Positions 9,933 to 21,351 of a DNA stretch of 64,000 bases are shown in pieces. The notes under the pieces are model-generated. The model saw nothing but the letters and a program-made list of their open reading frames with translations, was not told where the DNA came from and did not search any database. Within the stretch, counting starts at the first letter, position 1; each line of letters opens with the position of its first letter. The stretch is taken from assembly GCA_030374805.1 (NCBI GenBank), contig JARGSG010000001.1:1426001-1490000 (forward strand). The letters run 5' to 3'. Made by a program: the position numbers and the translations under genes. Origin of the DNA: Gracilaria gracilis. Lineage: Eukaryota; Rhodophyta; Florideophyceae; Gracilariales; Gracilariaceae.

Positions 9933-11495
9933 TCATGCTCGTGCCCAAGTCTCCACCAATCGTCGGGCTCCTTTAACGGTGTTCTTTTCTAGTGATTTTC
10001 TTATCCACTTTGCCGTCTTAGACTTCTCCCGCATCTCCTCGAGTTGCTTGCTTAAAGAGACACTCGCGACTAAGGTATCTACCGACTTTCTTGATCTTTG
10101 TGTGTCAAACACCAGCTCATTAGGATGGTGAAGTTTGACATACTCCTTCATTTCCTTCAGCATTTTACGCACGCTGTTGATCCACGATCGATGCAAGCGG
10201 GAAACATATGACTCGCTCGTGCACACATCTTTCTCTAGCCTTCCTAGATACAGAAGAGTGATGTTCTCGACGTCAATGATGTATCCTACGGGAGACATCT
10301 TCTGAACTGTCGCTGTGCACCATAACAGGCAGTTCATATATTCCCGGAATGCTTGACAATGACGATAGAACTTGTCTGTTTCAGGAACGCTATCAAGGGT
10401 AGACGCTAATGGACCCAATTCATGTTGCACGGACACAAGAAGCATTCGCAACGCAGCCTCCATGTCTGTTCTCGGTCGCGTTCTGTTTGAAGCAGTCTCG
10501 ATCATCTTCGCCATCTCTTCATATGTGCCCTGGGTGTATCCGCTGATCGTACGTAACACTCCCCCTAGTTCTTTTGAGAGCAGCATAAACTCGGTTAAAC
10601 CACTGTGCATTAGCTGATAGAAATCGCCAATGGGATGAGAATCCTTGCGCATAACGCGCTTTGCTCTGCGATACCCGAGAGGCGTAGAGCCCTGGGCGTA
10701 GTTCCACCTCAACCCAGCTGGGTGTTCTTTCTCCACGTACTTGACAAGCGCTTTCATTACCGCATTTAACGCTTCTGCAAAGTCGCTGTGCACGGGATTA
10801 CAACCCAGATCAATATAACGGGACAAGATATCTTCCGCAAGACTATTGACGACAGCCTTGTAATCCTTGGTATGCTTAAGAGGAGTTGGGGCCACGACCC
10901 AGCCCAGAGCAGCTGCAGCATCAGCTAGAGCCATTGTATGATTGTGCAGGGGACTACGGGCGTCGATGTCGTACTTCAGTTCTGCGGAATCCGCGGCCTT
11001 GTCAATGAGATCCTGACATTCAGTTCTGAGGACTTCCGGATTCGACGGTTTTGCCATTTTGGATGCCCTGGATACAAGTGCTCCCTCAGCCTTAACGCTA
11101 GCTTCAAGAAGGTTTGTTTGTTCAAATATGATTTCACATGGTGGTCCAAACTCTTTACCAAGCAGGCTGATTTGTTGTGCAGCTTTCTTCAGTTGTTGAA
11201 TTGGAGGAACCATTACTTTCAGGAATAGCTCCCCAGGATCATAGTCTATGACTTTTGCCTGTATATGCGATCGACCTGTGGTTACAACTTTGGGAAGGGA
11301 TTCGGCAATGTTCTCGACTCGAACCAGACTAGCTTCAATGGCGTTGTTGATGGCGCGCTCGTTTCTGAAGGTGCGAATCTCAAGGGGGGGTAGAGAACTA
11401 CCTTTGAGCTTGCTTCTTACCGTAAACTCCTCTAGCGACCGAAGCTTGTGCTCCATAATGTCGAGGGCACCCTCTGGATCCGCTACTGCGGCCAT
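9933..11495 (-). CDS. tandem CAP N-terminal (helical folded) domain protein
   Basis: Related to cyclase-associated protein (CAP), which speeds cofilin-actin depolymerisation. A short N-terminal helix (LDIMEHKLRSLEEF) resembles CAP's oligomerising helix. Residues about 85-270 are a clear CAP-N domain: ALGWVVAPTPLKHTKDY and KYVEKEHPAGLRWN match CAP's ALGWV and YIKEHHTTGLVWN. Residues about 285-470 look like a second, diverged CAP-N copy: a helix pair, QHELGPLASTLDSVPE, LYLGRLEKDV, and EYVKLHHPNELVFD in the position of the IKEHHTTGLVW motif. The Pro-rich, WH2 and C-terminal CARP domains that bind actin monomers and recharge ADP-actin are absent. Only about 235 bp remain before the Lhcr gene, so there is no room for them. 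The protein has 520 residues and one exon. Domain calls are from motif reading, not a search. Confidence 0.8.
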   Translation of the reverse strand: MAAVADPEGALDIMEHKLRSLEEFTVRSKLKGSSLPPLEIRTFRNERAINNAIEASLVRVENIAESLPKVVTTGRSHIQAKVIDYDPGELFLKVMVPPIQQLKKAAQQISLLGKEFGPPCEIIFEQTNLLEASVKAEGALVSRASKMAKPSNPEVLRTECQDLIDKAADSAELKYDIDARSPLHNHTMALADAAAALGWVVAPTPLKHTKDYKAVVNSLAEDILSRYIDLGCNPVHSDFAEALNAVMKALVKYVEKEHPAGLRWNYAQGSTPLGYRRAKRVMRKDSHPIGDFYQLMHSGLTEFMLLSKELGGVLRTISGYTQGTYEEMAKMIETASNRTRPRTDMEAALRMLLVSVQHELGPLASTLDSVPETDKFYRHCQAFREYMNCLLWCTATVQKMSPVGYIIDVENITLLYLGRLEKDVCTSESYVSRLHRSWINSVRKMLKEMKEYVKLHHPNELVFDTQRSRKSVDTLVASVSLSKQLEEMREKSKTAKWIRKSLEKNTVKGARRLVETWARA

Positions 11496-13185
11496 GTTTC
11501 AAGTTGCTCAAGATAGTGTGAAGATGAAAAGACAGCGCTCAGCTGGCTCCGTCTACCCTGCTTTGCTTCTGTATGCCTGCCCTTGCTCAGGTAGTAACCT
11601 CCTCAACCGCAAGGAGAGCAGTTTCGCTTCAATGTTTGACACTACTCCTTGATGAGAATGTCAGTAACACGCAGTAGGGGATGAGTGAAAGGTATATTCT
11701 TGTATAGAGACGAATTCAGCCGAGTGAAATTGAATGGACAGCCGACAGATGCGGGCACGTGGAATCGAAACAGGAAAATGGGTGTCCTAAAACAAAAATG
11801 TTAGCCACGAGGGCTTGAAGCTCATTTGCTAAGCGTTGCACCACGCATGTAGCCCCATCGTAAGAGCATGCTTCCTCTTCTTTCTCTTATATGTCGCCAA
11901 GAATATATCGAGAGGAGTGGCCGTCAAGGCCGTTTTTGAGGCCAATTCAATGGGACTTTCAAAAGGGGGTTCGAGTCGACATGCACGATGGAACTGGTTT
12001 CCAATTGCAGAGCTACACTGCACCGCCGGTGCAGCTTCCGATTTGTGGTCCAGTTTAGGATAAAGGGTTACCGCTGACTCAGCGGCGCTGAGTCATAATT
12101 GCCTACGGCACACAAACGAGGCTAGTAACGGGTTACCGATTTGGAACGTTGGCACAAGGGTACCAAAACCGCTGTTTTGGGAAAGATTGATCAACACCAA
12201 GATAAATAGAGCTCTTGGTACTCTTTTACCTCGAGTATCCCCGATAGCGGAATGCCCCATCCACTTTGTCTTTCATCATCACTTTCGAACTAGAGATATA
12301 TATAGCAGACTCACTTCTATGATAGAAGTTCTATCTATCTACCGGTATTCTACGTGAAGTCGAGTCTTCGACCGTCGTGATGATCCGAAGAGCGTCGTTT
12401 CTGTTTCAGAGTAGCCTGAGACATGGGATAAAGGCCACCTGCTTGCGCTAGGCTTTCGGTTTAAAGTGTATTCACTGAAAGAGTAGTCCGTAGATCACAG
12501 GTTCCTGCGCGGAGCACAGAAACCGCAGTGTACAAAACCGCTACTATTGCGCTCTCCCTTCCCGAAAGATGCATCTATTTAGGCGTCCATGGGCAACATC
12601 GGAAGACCCGTTCGCATCCGCATTTAAGTTATCGATACATCGTTCATCACTTCACAAAAACCGTTTTCAAATTGCCCAGTCAGAGACAGACGCATCGATC
12701 ACGACTCGGAAATACGTACGATCACGGAGGGGGCTCGATTTCGCCTTGGTGTAACCTAGGTGTGCTCCATATGCACTACCATGTACTCTGACTTCTCATC
12801 GAAGCTATACTTACTAGCAAAATGGCCTTGATCGGGACAGCCGTCGGCCACTTGGCCACAAGAATCACAACGTAACCTTTGATTGTGAGATGTTATTGGG
12901 TGACGTGTTGTGCCATGTGCTCGACTGCGCACGCGCCAACCAATGTTCATTGTTTGGCACTAACGGACAACGGGCAACAAGCCCGAACGGTTGGGACAGG
13001 AGAAGATCATCGGGCTGAGCATTGCATGCTGCCACATTTTGAGTGACTACAAAAAGGTCTGAGTCTGAACGTCAGACACATCACAATGATTCAGCTGAGT
13101 ATCATAACCAGTCCTTCGGGAAACATCAATAGAAGACCTACACACCCAAACAAGACCCACCTCTGTTAAGAAACCAACCCCCAAA
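11496..13185. other. intergenic stretch without recognisable gene
   Basis: This holds the 5' flank of the CAP-N protein and the upstream region of the alternative oxidase gene. Short open frames here (for example 11836-12063 and 12528-12791) show no domain. Two tight inverted repeats are visible: CTGCACCGCCGGTGCAG near 12019-12035 and a longer one at 12075-12095. Confidence 0.4.
12075..12095. repeat. perfect 21-bp inverted repeat containing two TGACTCA sites
   Basis: TGACTCAGCG, a central G, then CGCTGAGTCA: 10-bp arms around one base. Each arm begins with TGACTCA, the core site bound by AP-1/bZIP factors, so it could be a regulatory site about 1.1 kb upstream of the AOX start, or a cruciform or RNA hairpin. 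Confidence 0.6.
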
Positions 13186-14460
13186 ATGGCTTCGGGTCGA
13201 TCAATATTCCATGCGCTCAAGCACCTCCCTCGGCCGCTCATACTTGTTGAAGCCCGACGAAGTCACTCAATTCCTTCCTACATCCAAAGATTTGGTCGTG
13301 AGAGTACTTCCTTTGCTCGAAGCTTGCATCGCCTAGCCCCAACGCCACAAACGAGCCGCAAGTTCTCTCAGTTGGATGAAGGGATAACGAAGCCGTATGG
13401 TTCGGGCTATGGCCTCTACGCAAGACAAGTGTGTACAAAGACGCAGTCAGTTATTAATCCTGACCGAAATGGCACTTCTTCTGGGAATGGCCGATACGAC
13501 TGGATAGACGAAGTACGTGTGGCAGCTCTCCAATATTGTTTCAAACGTGTTTATATCACTCGCATTCATTGACACTGACAGTGCTTGTTCTCAACATTGT
13601 AGGAAGCTACCGCTTTGATAGAGAAAGCTTATAAGCGACATAAGGCTCTTGCAGATAACTCCAAATCATTTCCCCCAAGTTTATCTGTGCGGGACCTCGA
13701 GGAGATTGGGAAACCAGTTCACTACCCGCCAAAGGACTTCGTCGATCGCATCGCTCTCAACGCAATGAAGTTCCTTCGTGTTTTCGTTCATGCCTTCTTC
13801 CGTGAGAAGTATGATCATCATGCTGTATGTTTGGAAACCGTAGCTGCTGTTCCGGGTCTGGTTGGCAGTTTCCACCGTCACTTGCGTTCACTAAGAAGGA
13901 TGAAACGCGACCACGGATGTACGTTCTATCTCTTCCTACTCTATTCTTCACCGTCAGATTTCTAACGTTTGCGAATGGCCGCTTCCTCTCTCATATGTGA
14001 TACAGGGATTACTGTCATGCAAGAAGAAGCCGAAAACGAACGAATGCACCTATTAATCTTCATGAAGGTCACGAACCCTAGCGCTCTGGAGCGTGGATTG
14101 GTGGTGTTCGCACAGGGGTTATATCTCACCTTTTACTCGGCTCTATACTTGACAATGCCTCGTGCGGCACATCGTCTGACGGGTTACTTAGAAGAGGAAG
14201 CACATAGAGCATACACAGAATACCTTGAATGCATTGACAATGGAAAACTGAAGAACAAACAAGCTCCTCAAATCGCAAAGAACTACTATCATCTTCCGGA
14301 TAATGCTACCATGCGTGACGTGATTCTACATGTTCGTGCTGACGAGGCAATGCATCGCGACGTGAATCATCACCTTGGAAACAAGTATCGAGATGGCGAT
14401 ACAGACTCTCCGGCGCATACTATTGATCCCGAGCAGGAAGATATTGGGAAGCGGTTGTAG
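13186..14460 (+). CDS. AOX: mitochondrial alternative oxidase, three exons
   Basis: Diiron ubiquinol oxidase of the inner mitochondrial membrane that bypasses complexes III and IV. Exons: 13186-13512, 13603-13918, 14006-14460; introns are 90 and 87 nt with GTACGT donors and TAG/CAG acceptors. Splicing restores RDHG-WITVMQEEAENERMH exactly at the second junction. The 365-residue product starts with an Arg/Ser-rich presequence. All four diiron motifs are present: LETVA, NERMH, LEEEAHRAY and RADEAMHRD. The region FREKYDHHAVCLETVAAVPG is the usual AOX hallmark. The ATG at 13186 is the first in frame, preceded by AACCCCCAAA. The stop is TAG. AOX genes are often induced by respiratory block or stress; nothing here proves that. 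Confidence 0.94.
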
Positions 14461-16445
14461 GCGGCCAGCAATACGCCTTGTTTTAGTTTGCGTATGTTGT
14501 ATGATTTTGGGACTGTGCTTGTCTGAACAAGGACTCTTGAGAAGTTTGGCGCACCAAGAAGGCAGTCAACTTTGAGCACAGTGATTAGATTAGGTAGACA
14601 GCAAAATCGGGCTGTACGACAGCTGACGAGTCTATGTTGCGATCATAAGGCAAGATGGATGGATCTGCTAGTCACTGTACTTGTACTCGAAGCAGCGCCA
14701 GGGCGCACCCCCGATGCCATTTGAAAGAAGAATCAGAACTCCTGACCGGGGTTGAGGACAGCATTGCGCTGTTTGTTGCTTTGCATAGAGAGCCAGCGGA
14801 AGACACGGCGTAAGGTGACAGTACACGTTTATGCTGTTACGACGGTTCGTAGCTTCACAGTGTGAATTCACATACAGCTTTTTATTCTAGAACAGTCAGT
14901 GCAGACGCACGGGCTCACCCATCGAAGAATTGCATATTGTGTTGATTGAGAACGCCAAGTTACATGATGGCAGAAGTGCTTGTAATACTAAACTTGTGTT
15001 ACAGTACGAGCTGAAGTTGACGCCCTCCTTCGACTCGAAGAGGGCGTTGACGTTGTAAGATGAGCTACCGTCGTACCCTTGGTAATTTGTTGCTCGTTGT
15101 TGTACTGTCGAAGTGCCAAAAAGTGTAGCGCATCTGTCGTATGCTCTCTCTGATTGATTGACACTCTACGCGACGTTGTGCATGTACAGTAACCCTTCGC
15201 ATATAAATCTTTAGATAGAGCTGTTCCCCGCGCCTTTCAGAAATGAATTGGTGGTGGATGGTGAAACACAAACTGAAATGCTCACGTGTTGTAAGCTTCA
15301 TTCATCATATGAGGACAAGCTGCGTCACCATCAACACGGTGACGAGAAGTGCTGGTCACGTGTCGCGCACAGTGCAAATCGGTTGCAAGTTTGTGCTGCA
15401 ACTTGTGCCAAGAGCTCGCTGGACTCGTGGAGCGCACGCATAGGAGCGTCACAAAACGTTGATGCTGCGGATGCTGGAAATCTATTAGGCAAACTGTTGC
15501 ACTTGGTGCAGCATCTTGGTCTTGAAGCGGGGCGAACGCGAGAGGGTGATGTGAGCATGCACCGACGCCGCAGGCTCTGAGACATGGCATGTTTCAGACA
15601 TTGTAAAGCTCTACGAAGGTATTGGAACTGAACGCGCACCCTACTGCTCAGCCCCAGCTGGAATGTTGGAGCGCAGCATGCTCTTCCACGGCGGGTCACA
15701 GACCGGCGTCCGACGTCGGCGCCATCACGTGTGCACCATAGCTTATTACCAGATAGGCGCACGCGCACCCCCCACGGGGCCAGAACAACTTTTGAACTAG
15801 GCGGACAAAAAGTAGCAGCCCGTTGCCGCAACGGCAGTCCGCTGCATGGAGCAGTGGAGGCTTGAGACCACAACGCTCGCAGGTGAATGACTTCACCATG
15901 CTAGATAGTGCCACTGCGGCACGAGATTCTTGAGAGCTCGGCGCTCACGCACTCCCCCCGGTGGGTCCATCGTCTGGCGCCCATGACACGCGCCGAGCCG
16001 CAGCACAGCAATATTCAGTTTAGGGTTGCAATAGGCCGCCAGCCAATAGCAAAAGCGCTCAGCTTGACGTGTGCGCCGTCAAGTGGACCTCCTCCAACCC
16101 TTTTGGACAGCTTGGGCCTCTGAGCAGCTGTGCCCACCCGCACTTGCAAAAGCACTCGCGTCCCCCGTCCCACGCCGTCACCGTTCCCTTCGCGCTCCCC
16201 TCCCCCCCGGAGCAACACAACACACAACATCGTCTGTTCCATCGATTCGCCCCTTTGCTACCCCTCCCCGTCTGTCCTCCCCCTTTTTCATCGCGCATCT
16301 GCGCCTGGTGCGCTCGCCTCCCACCTCGCTCAACCCGTCGCCGCGCTTCTTCTCCACCCACATCACTCTGTTGTGCTCATTTGCTTGCACTTGATTTTGA
16401 ACTTCAATCCTCTCAAACTGTTGCTTCGTCCTCGCCCTCGCCCCG
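14461..16445. other. intergenic stretch with C/T-rich leader before the bHLH gene
   Basis: No recognisable gene. Open frames at 15282-15873 on the minus strand are Cys/Arg-rich with no domain. A hairpin lies at 15020-15047. From about 16130 to 16440 the plus strand is strongly pyrimidine-rich and probably forms the promoter and 5' leader of the downstream gene. Confidence 0.4.
15020..15047. repeat. hairpin ACGCCCTC...GAGGGCGT
   Basis: Eight-base arms enclose a 12-nt segment that itself contains TTCGA-C-TCGAA, so the stem can extend with one bulged base. It lies about 0.6 kb downstream of AOX. A 3'-processing or terminator role is possible but unproven. Confidence 0.5.
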
Positions 16446-17594
16446 ATGCCGCCCTCGCCCCAACCTGACCGAAAGCGTGCCCGAACATCCTTCTCGCTTA
16501 AAGATGAAGTGAACATCTCTGACGTCGACAATACGCGTGCGGACGACTGTCCATCCCGTCCACCGCCAGCGGAGCGTAAGCGTGAGTTAGAACGCAACCG
16601 CCGCAACCTCGTCAATATTCGCTTCGTTGAGCTGGAAAAAGAGCTCATCCGTTCGGGTCCGCGCGCCGCCGATCCTTCGGACAAGGGCTCTGCGTCCTCA
16701 TCTGAGTTTGTCGCCAAGGGTAAACGAATCGACAAGGAGGCCGTGTTGAAGGAGGCTGCGCAGCGTATCGCAGCTTTGCGGAAGGAAGTCGAGTCGCAGG
16801 CCTCTCGCATCTCCAGCATGACCGACGAGATATCTCATCTACGTGCCGAGAAGTTGGAACTCCGCGCCGACAAGAGTTATCTACGAAACGAGCTCGAGAA
16901 CGCTCGCAACGAATCTAAGCGTTTAAGGGCTGACAATATTGGTCTATGGCAAGCAGTGAGGAAGCAGTCCGTAGTCAAGAACTATTTGGCCCCGGACCTA
17001 GCTAAGATTCCAATCGACCTCTTCGCCCGTTCAAAGCGCCAGAGCATGCCGACATCCTCTGCCACACCCTCCTCCAGCACTGCACCTTTTTCTCAGGCTA
17101 TACAAACGCATCCGTCCCCATCGATGGTCTCTTCGGTTCAACACCGTCAACCAGTTATGTTTCCAAGCCCGAACATCGCTGGAATACACCCGCAACCCCC
17201 AGACCCCGATCCCGCAGTCGCCACAAATCCATCCATGCTGCATGGCGAATCCATTCTCATGCACCAGACATCCGAAGAGCTGAGTGATCTTTTCGCCACC
17301 TATATACCGGGCGTTATGGGCGCCGCGGATTCGGCCCCACTCCCTAATGCTCGACCTGTTCCAGACTTGTCCCACTCAACTTCGCTCCCGTTGTCGCATC
17401 TCCGCAACCCAGAGCTTCAACTAACCCAGCTTATGCCATCGCCACAATCAAATCAGAACCAAGGCATTGCTTCTCCTCCAGACAAGGATCAGCAATCTAT
17501 GCAAACGAACAACTCAACTTCTCCCGATATTCACGGTTCCAGAAGGGATAAATCTAGTGATGATCCGTTCTCAGACATTGCCTATTGTGTCTAA
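16446..17594 (+). CDS. bHLH-leucine-zipper-like transcription factor
   Basis: Probable nuclear DNA-binding protein of 382 residues. A basic region (about 38-55, ERKRELERNRRNLVN) is followed by helix 1 (IRFVELEKEL), a Ser/Gly loop of about 25 residues, helix 2 (IDKEAVLKEAAQRIAAL) and a long heptad zipper (about 115-175: MTDEISHLRAEKLELRADK, then NELENARNESKRLRADN). This layout resembles the plant ILR3/bHLH104 (IVc) group, which regulates iron homeostasis in land plants; that function cannot be assumed here. The C-terminal half is Ser/Pro/Gln-rich and disordered, as in activation domains. The ATG at 16446 sits directly before the conserved block. One exon, stop TAA. A basic zipper alone is the alternative reading, but helix 1-loop-helix 2 is fairly clear. 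Confidence 0.75.
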   Translation: MPPSPQPDRKRARTSFSLKDEVNISDVDNTRADDCPSRPPPAERKRELERNRRNLVNIRFVELEKELIRSGPRAADPSDKGSASSSEFVAKGKRIDKEAVLKEAAQRIAALRKEVESQASRISSMTDEISHLRAEKLELRADKSYLRNELENARNESKRLRADNIGLWQAVRKQSVVKNYLAPDLAKIPIDLFARSKRQSMPTSSATPSSSTAPFSQAIQTHPSPSMVSSVQHRQPVMFPSPNIAGIHPQPPDPDPAVATNPSMLHGESILMHQTSEELSDLFATYIPGVMGAADSAPLPNARPVPDLSHSTSLPLSHLRNPELQLTQLMPSPQSNQNQGIASPPDKDQQSMQTNNSTSPDIHGSRRDKSSDDPFSDIAYCV

Positions 17595-18959
17595 AAGGAC
17601 AATTCGTTTTCTACTCGTACAAGTGGTTGTGTTTTGTACAAAAACCGTTTCAATCTCACCAGCTCTCGATCCTATTTTTGTGGGTAGACGAACAGCTGAA
17701 GCACTCCATTTCGATGCTTTTCCAGTTATCCACATTTGTTTCTATTTGTCGTGTTGAAGTCAAGTTATTTCCAGTGCTCAATGTCACAGATTATGCCTTG
17801 AGCCATTACGAAATATTCACAAACTTTGTACTACAGTTGGGCTAAGTACTTCAGGGTCTAATTCTCCCGGTCGAGGCCAGGAGAAGTTGTTCATATTTCA
17901 TACCAGTTTAAACCATATTTGTTATCAGAAGCGTCTCCTACGGACCCAACAATCAAGGGAGTGTTGTATTGCGTGTTTTCTGTTTCTAGCTCATACAACG
18001 GTACCTGAACAGTTTCGACGGGCTTGATGCAAGTCTTGCGAGACAAGTCTTGCATTCTTTCGATCTTGCCCCGAAGAGGTCAGCGACAGAAACCCTTTTC
18101 ACCAATCATGACCACTAATATCTACAACAGGTGTGAACACCCATGCCAATGAAAGGATCGTACTATCTTCGCATGAACATTTTCTTGGAGGGGAAAGATT
18201 GGCGGCAATGCGCTCCGATCATGCTTGCTTTCGCATGCCAGCGGTCGTTCCAGGTAGGGTTTGACCTTGAGGATTAGATCATTAGCGGGGTTGTCCTCCA
18301 GATAATGCCTGCCGTCGCTGCTTGAACAACCCATCTTCCTGTTTCAGTTTCATTCCACCAACGCATATTGCAGTAAACGAAACTGATCAAGTGGTCCGAG
18401 GTTGAGCACCCAAACTGAAGTTATCATAGCATACCTCTAGAGGTGGTAGGCTTGTGTTCAATCCTGTAACTTGGCTTGTGATGCGGGACGAGTGGCAACT
18501 TTAGTTCACCTTTTTCGAGGCCCGTGTGGCAGTGTGATGTGGAGAAGCAACCCGGAAGGTAGAGGGTAGCTAAACCCTGTCCCAGCTCAAGTAGCCCTAC
18601 TATGGGACAACGAATAGGTTTTAGATTGTAAGTAGAAGGTCATCAGCGAAAACCCTACCGAATCCGGTGCGCAAACCAAAAGTATGTGGACCACTACCTT
18701 CTCAGATGCCCTAAGAGAAACTTGTCAAGACACTTGTGTTTACCTCCTAGTCGTGAACGCCTTAGTATTGTTAGAAAATGGCCCGTTAGAGTGTTGGCCT
18801 TTTTGGTGAGAGAGCGTTTCTTTGAGCAGAAACGTTCTGCACCAAGCCATAATTGAGCTAGTGCACTCATAAACAGAGAGAGAGAGAGAACCAAAAGTTA
18901 TGCGTCCTGAAGTGGCAATACTTCTCATAGACTAATCTATCTATACCGGTGGGATCCCG
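17595..18959. other. intergenic stretch, no gene seen
   Basis: Lies between the 3' ends of the bHLH gene and the convergent augmin gene. Only short open frames without motifs. A dinucleotide (AG)n run is at 18875-18888. Confidence 0.4.
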
Positions 18960-20486
18960 TCATAAAACAGGTTGTCTAGCATTAACGCGCTTAACCCAAG
19001 ATTTGTTCGGAGAACCGATTGCAGGATTCGTTCCCATCAAAAGCGCTTCATAATGGCGGACAAATGCCTCAAGCACGGAAGATGTTGACGTCAACATGTC
19101 TTCAAAATCTTCTGCGGTGCCGCAAAATTCTGCTGGAGACTCCAAATCTATCCAGCGCTTCTTTGCACCAAGCCTGTCTTTCAAGTGCTGCACAACGAGG
19201 GATGCATCGCTAAGTAAAGACGAAAAGAATGAAGATTCAACTTCATCGACGACAAGGCTTTCTATAAACCCTCCAATATGCACAATCCCGGAGTTCATAG
19301 GATTCAATGCAATTGTTTCTGAGGACAGTGCGTTCAATTCCTCACGTCCTGTATCGGTCTCTGCCACGGCCACATTCTCGGGTGATGCACAACATGATGT
19401 AGTTCTCGACACAGAATCAAAGAGCATGTCCCGCTTTCGGCAAACGATATCGACTAGTACCTGAAAGCAGTGAATTCGAAGGCGTTGCAGCATATAAGCC
19501 CTGATACATGCCTGCATTGTTCTGATGTACGCATCTTGCCCCTGAAGGTTCTCTGATAAGAGATATGCATGTACCTCACCACTTAGATCCTTGAAGGCAA
19601 CTTCGGAGACATCCTCAAGTTTTCTCTTTACGCAAGTTGCTGTTCGAGAACGCATATCTCTCAATAAGGTATTCATCGACAGGTTTGTCATTTCTAAGTA
19701 ACTGCCATCGTTAACACTCAAAGAGGTAAGGAAAGCCGTGGATCGGGCAAGTTGGATCTCACAATTGGTCTGCTGAGCGCATATCTTACCATAAGAGCGA
19801 AGGACAGAAATAAGCCTTGGGGGAATTAATGCTGATGACTCCTGATTCATTTCAGCATATCGTCGGGCGATGTCCGACGCATAATCCGCTACTCGTTCAA
19901 CGTATTTCTGCTCCGCATCATGGTAGTTCACCAACTCGGTATCTAGAGAAACAGAACCAAGATCCCTGCTTAGTAAACGTCGCAAGATTCCAATTTTGGA
20001 TCGATACCGAGAAAAGACCGCCTTGGCTTGTAGTTGTTGCTGTTGTGCACTACGGCCGTGTATATGGTTTTGATGCAATTCTTTCTCTTCCAAGAGTTCA
20101 CGCAAAAGATTCCTTTGGCCTTCCAGAAGCTGTAATCGTTTACGAGCAGAGATTAGAACTTCATCATACTGCTTTCTCAGATCATTGGAGGAAGGTGCAT
20201 TTTCAGTGGCGCCTGAAGCCTGAAACAAGATCGCCGTGGGAAGTTCCGGTTTTTCTTCGCTCCGAGATTGATATTCTTCTACTTCTTTACCACGTAAAAC
20301 GGATGAAGCAGTGAATGAAGCGCTGATAGCTTCTATCAAAGGACGAGCATCCGTATAATGCCTCATTGCTTCAATTAAACTTACATCGACAGGTTTGAAA
20401 CCAAGTTCTGCGAAGACCCCTGTGGTTGGTCCATTATGGGGCCTCACAGTCGAAGCCTTTCCCATGCTTCTTGAAGACGACGACAT
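18960..20486 (-). CDS. HAUS3: augmin complex subunit 3 (HAUS3/AUG3-like)
   Basis: Augmin recruits gamma-tubulin ring complexes to existing microtubules and so builds branched spindle arrays. The N-terminus (residues about 22-75) fits the HAUS3/AUG3 N-terminal domain: FAELGFKPVDVSLIEAM, then YTDARPLIEAISASFTAS and VLRGKEVEEY, aligning with the plant AUG3 pattern of an opening ELGY, YDDARPILDWI and VLSLPELSQY. The remainder is largely coiled coil (about 115-310) with a helical C-terminus. At 508 residues it is a little short compared with human HAUS3 (about 600). The ATG at 20486 precedes the conserved domain; stop TGA. If the call is wrong it is an unassigned coiled-coil protein. The assignment rests on the N-terminal match and overall architecture. 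Confidence 0.65.
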   Translation of the reverse strand: MSSSSRSMGKASTVRPHNGPTTGVFAELGFKPVDVSLIEAMRHYTDARPLIEAISASFTASSVLRGKEVEEYQSRSEEKPELPTAILFQASGATENAPSSNDLRKQYDEVLISARKRLQLLEGQRNLLRELLEEKELHQNHIHGRSAQQQQLQAKAVFSRYRSKIGILRRLLSRDLGSVSLDTELVNYHDAEQKYVERVADYASDIARRYAEMNQESSALIPPRLISVLRSYGKICAQQTNCEIQLARSTAFLTSLSVNDGSYLEMTNLSMNTLLRDMRSRTATCVKRKLEDVSEVAFKDLSGEVHAYLLSENLQGQDAYIRTMQACIRAYMLQRLRIHCFQVLVDIVCRKRDMLFDSVSRTTSCCASPENVAVAETDTGREELNALSSETIALNPMNSGIVHIGGFIESLVVDEVESSFFSSLLSDASLVVQHLKDRLGAKKRWIDLESPAEFCGTAEDFEDMLTSTSSVLEAFVRHYEALLMGTNPAIGSPNKSWVKRVNARQPVL

Positions 20487-21351
20487 CTGGTGGTGTTTTC
20501 AGTCTCGTACCAGGCAATGGTTTCATTTCATTCACGCCCAATCCCGTTCAAGACCAAAACTCAAGCGGCAAAGCTTGTTGCTCGTTGACTGAATGGCTCC
20601 CAGTCCTTCTTTCGTCGAACGAAAATATGGAGGTATCTTCAGACTATCTGGAATGAAACGAATACGCAGACTACCGAAGGCTTCAATTCGGCAGCTCACA
20701 ATCGGACCAGCACTGAATTCGAGGAAATGCCGAATAACCTTGTCGCGGTACGTCGTGCTAGATGAAACGTAGCGTCAACTTTCTCGATTAGAATGCTCAT
20801 TCGCTACCTGGCACGCAACGGCTTGGTTTATAGCTTTCCAAGTTATGGTCAAGGCACCTCCTGAAGTTTCGTTTCACTGGACCCGGACCGTATTGGCGAA
20901 CGCCACACGGTGTTTGTCCGATTTCGAGACTCGACAAGGTCTTTGGCAGAACTATTTTTAAATATTCAAACGCCGTTACAAGGGTAAAACGCTACCCTCA
21001 AACAATGCTCGACTGTCGACGGGCCAGAGCCCCACATGTAGGCAGACTAACTTCATTCCTTTCCGTAGGGGTATCCATACATTGATGAGCACCTGTTCTA
21101 TCTACCAGGTTATTATGGTCGATACCGAGTGAGGAGAGCAGTACCGCCTTTCGATGCTAAAGCTTTGACCACTGCTCTCAGTTTCTTTTCCCTCTTCACT
21201 AGCTAGTCGAAGACTTATTACGTGTTACCAGCCTTTTTAAGTTCATCGTAATTGATACCATGACGCTGAACACTTTTCACTGAAGTATATTAATATACTG
21301 CATGAAATAGAGCTTTTATCTTCGTTATGGTGGGAATAATGCTCTAGTTAA
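20487..21351. other. intergenic region upstream of HAUS3 and downstream of RBM34
   Basis: 865 bp with no coding signal that I can support. It contains the probable promoter of the augmin gene and the 3' flank of the RRM gene. Confidence 0.4.
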
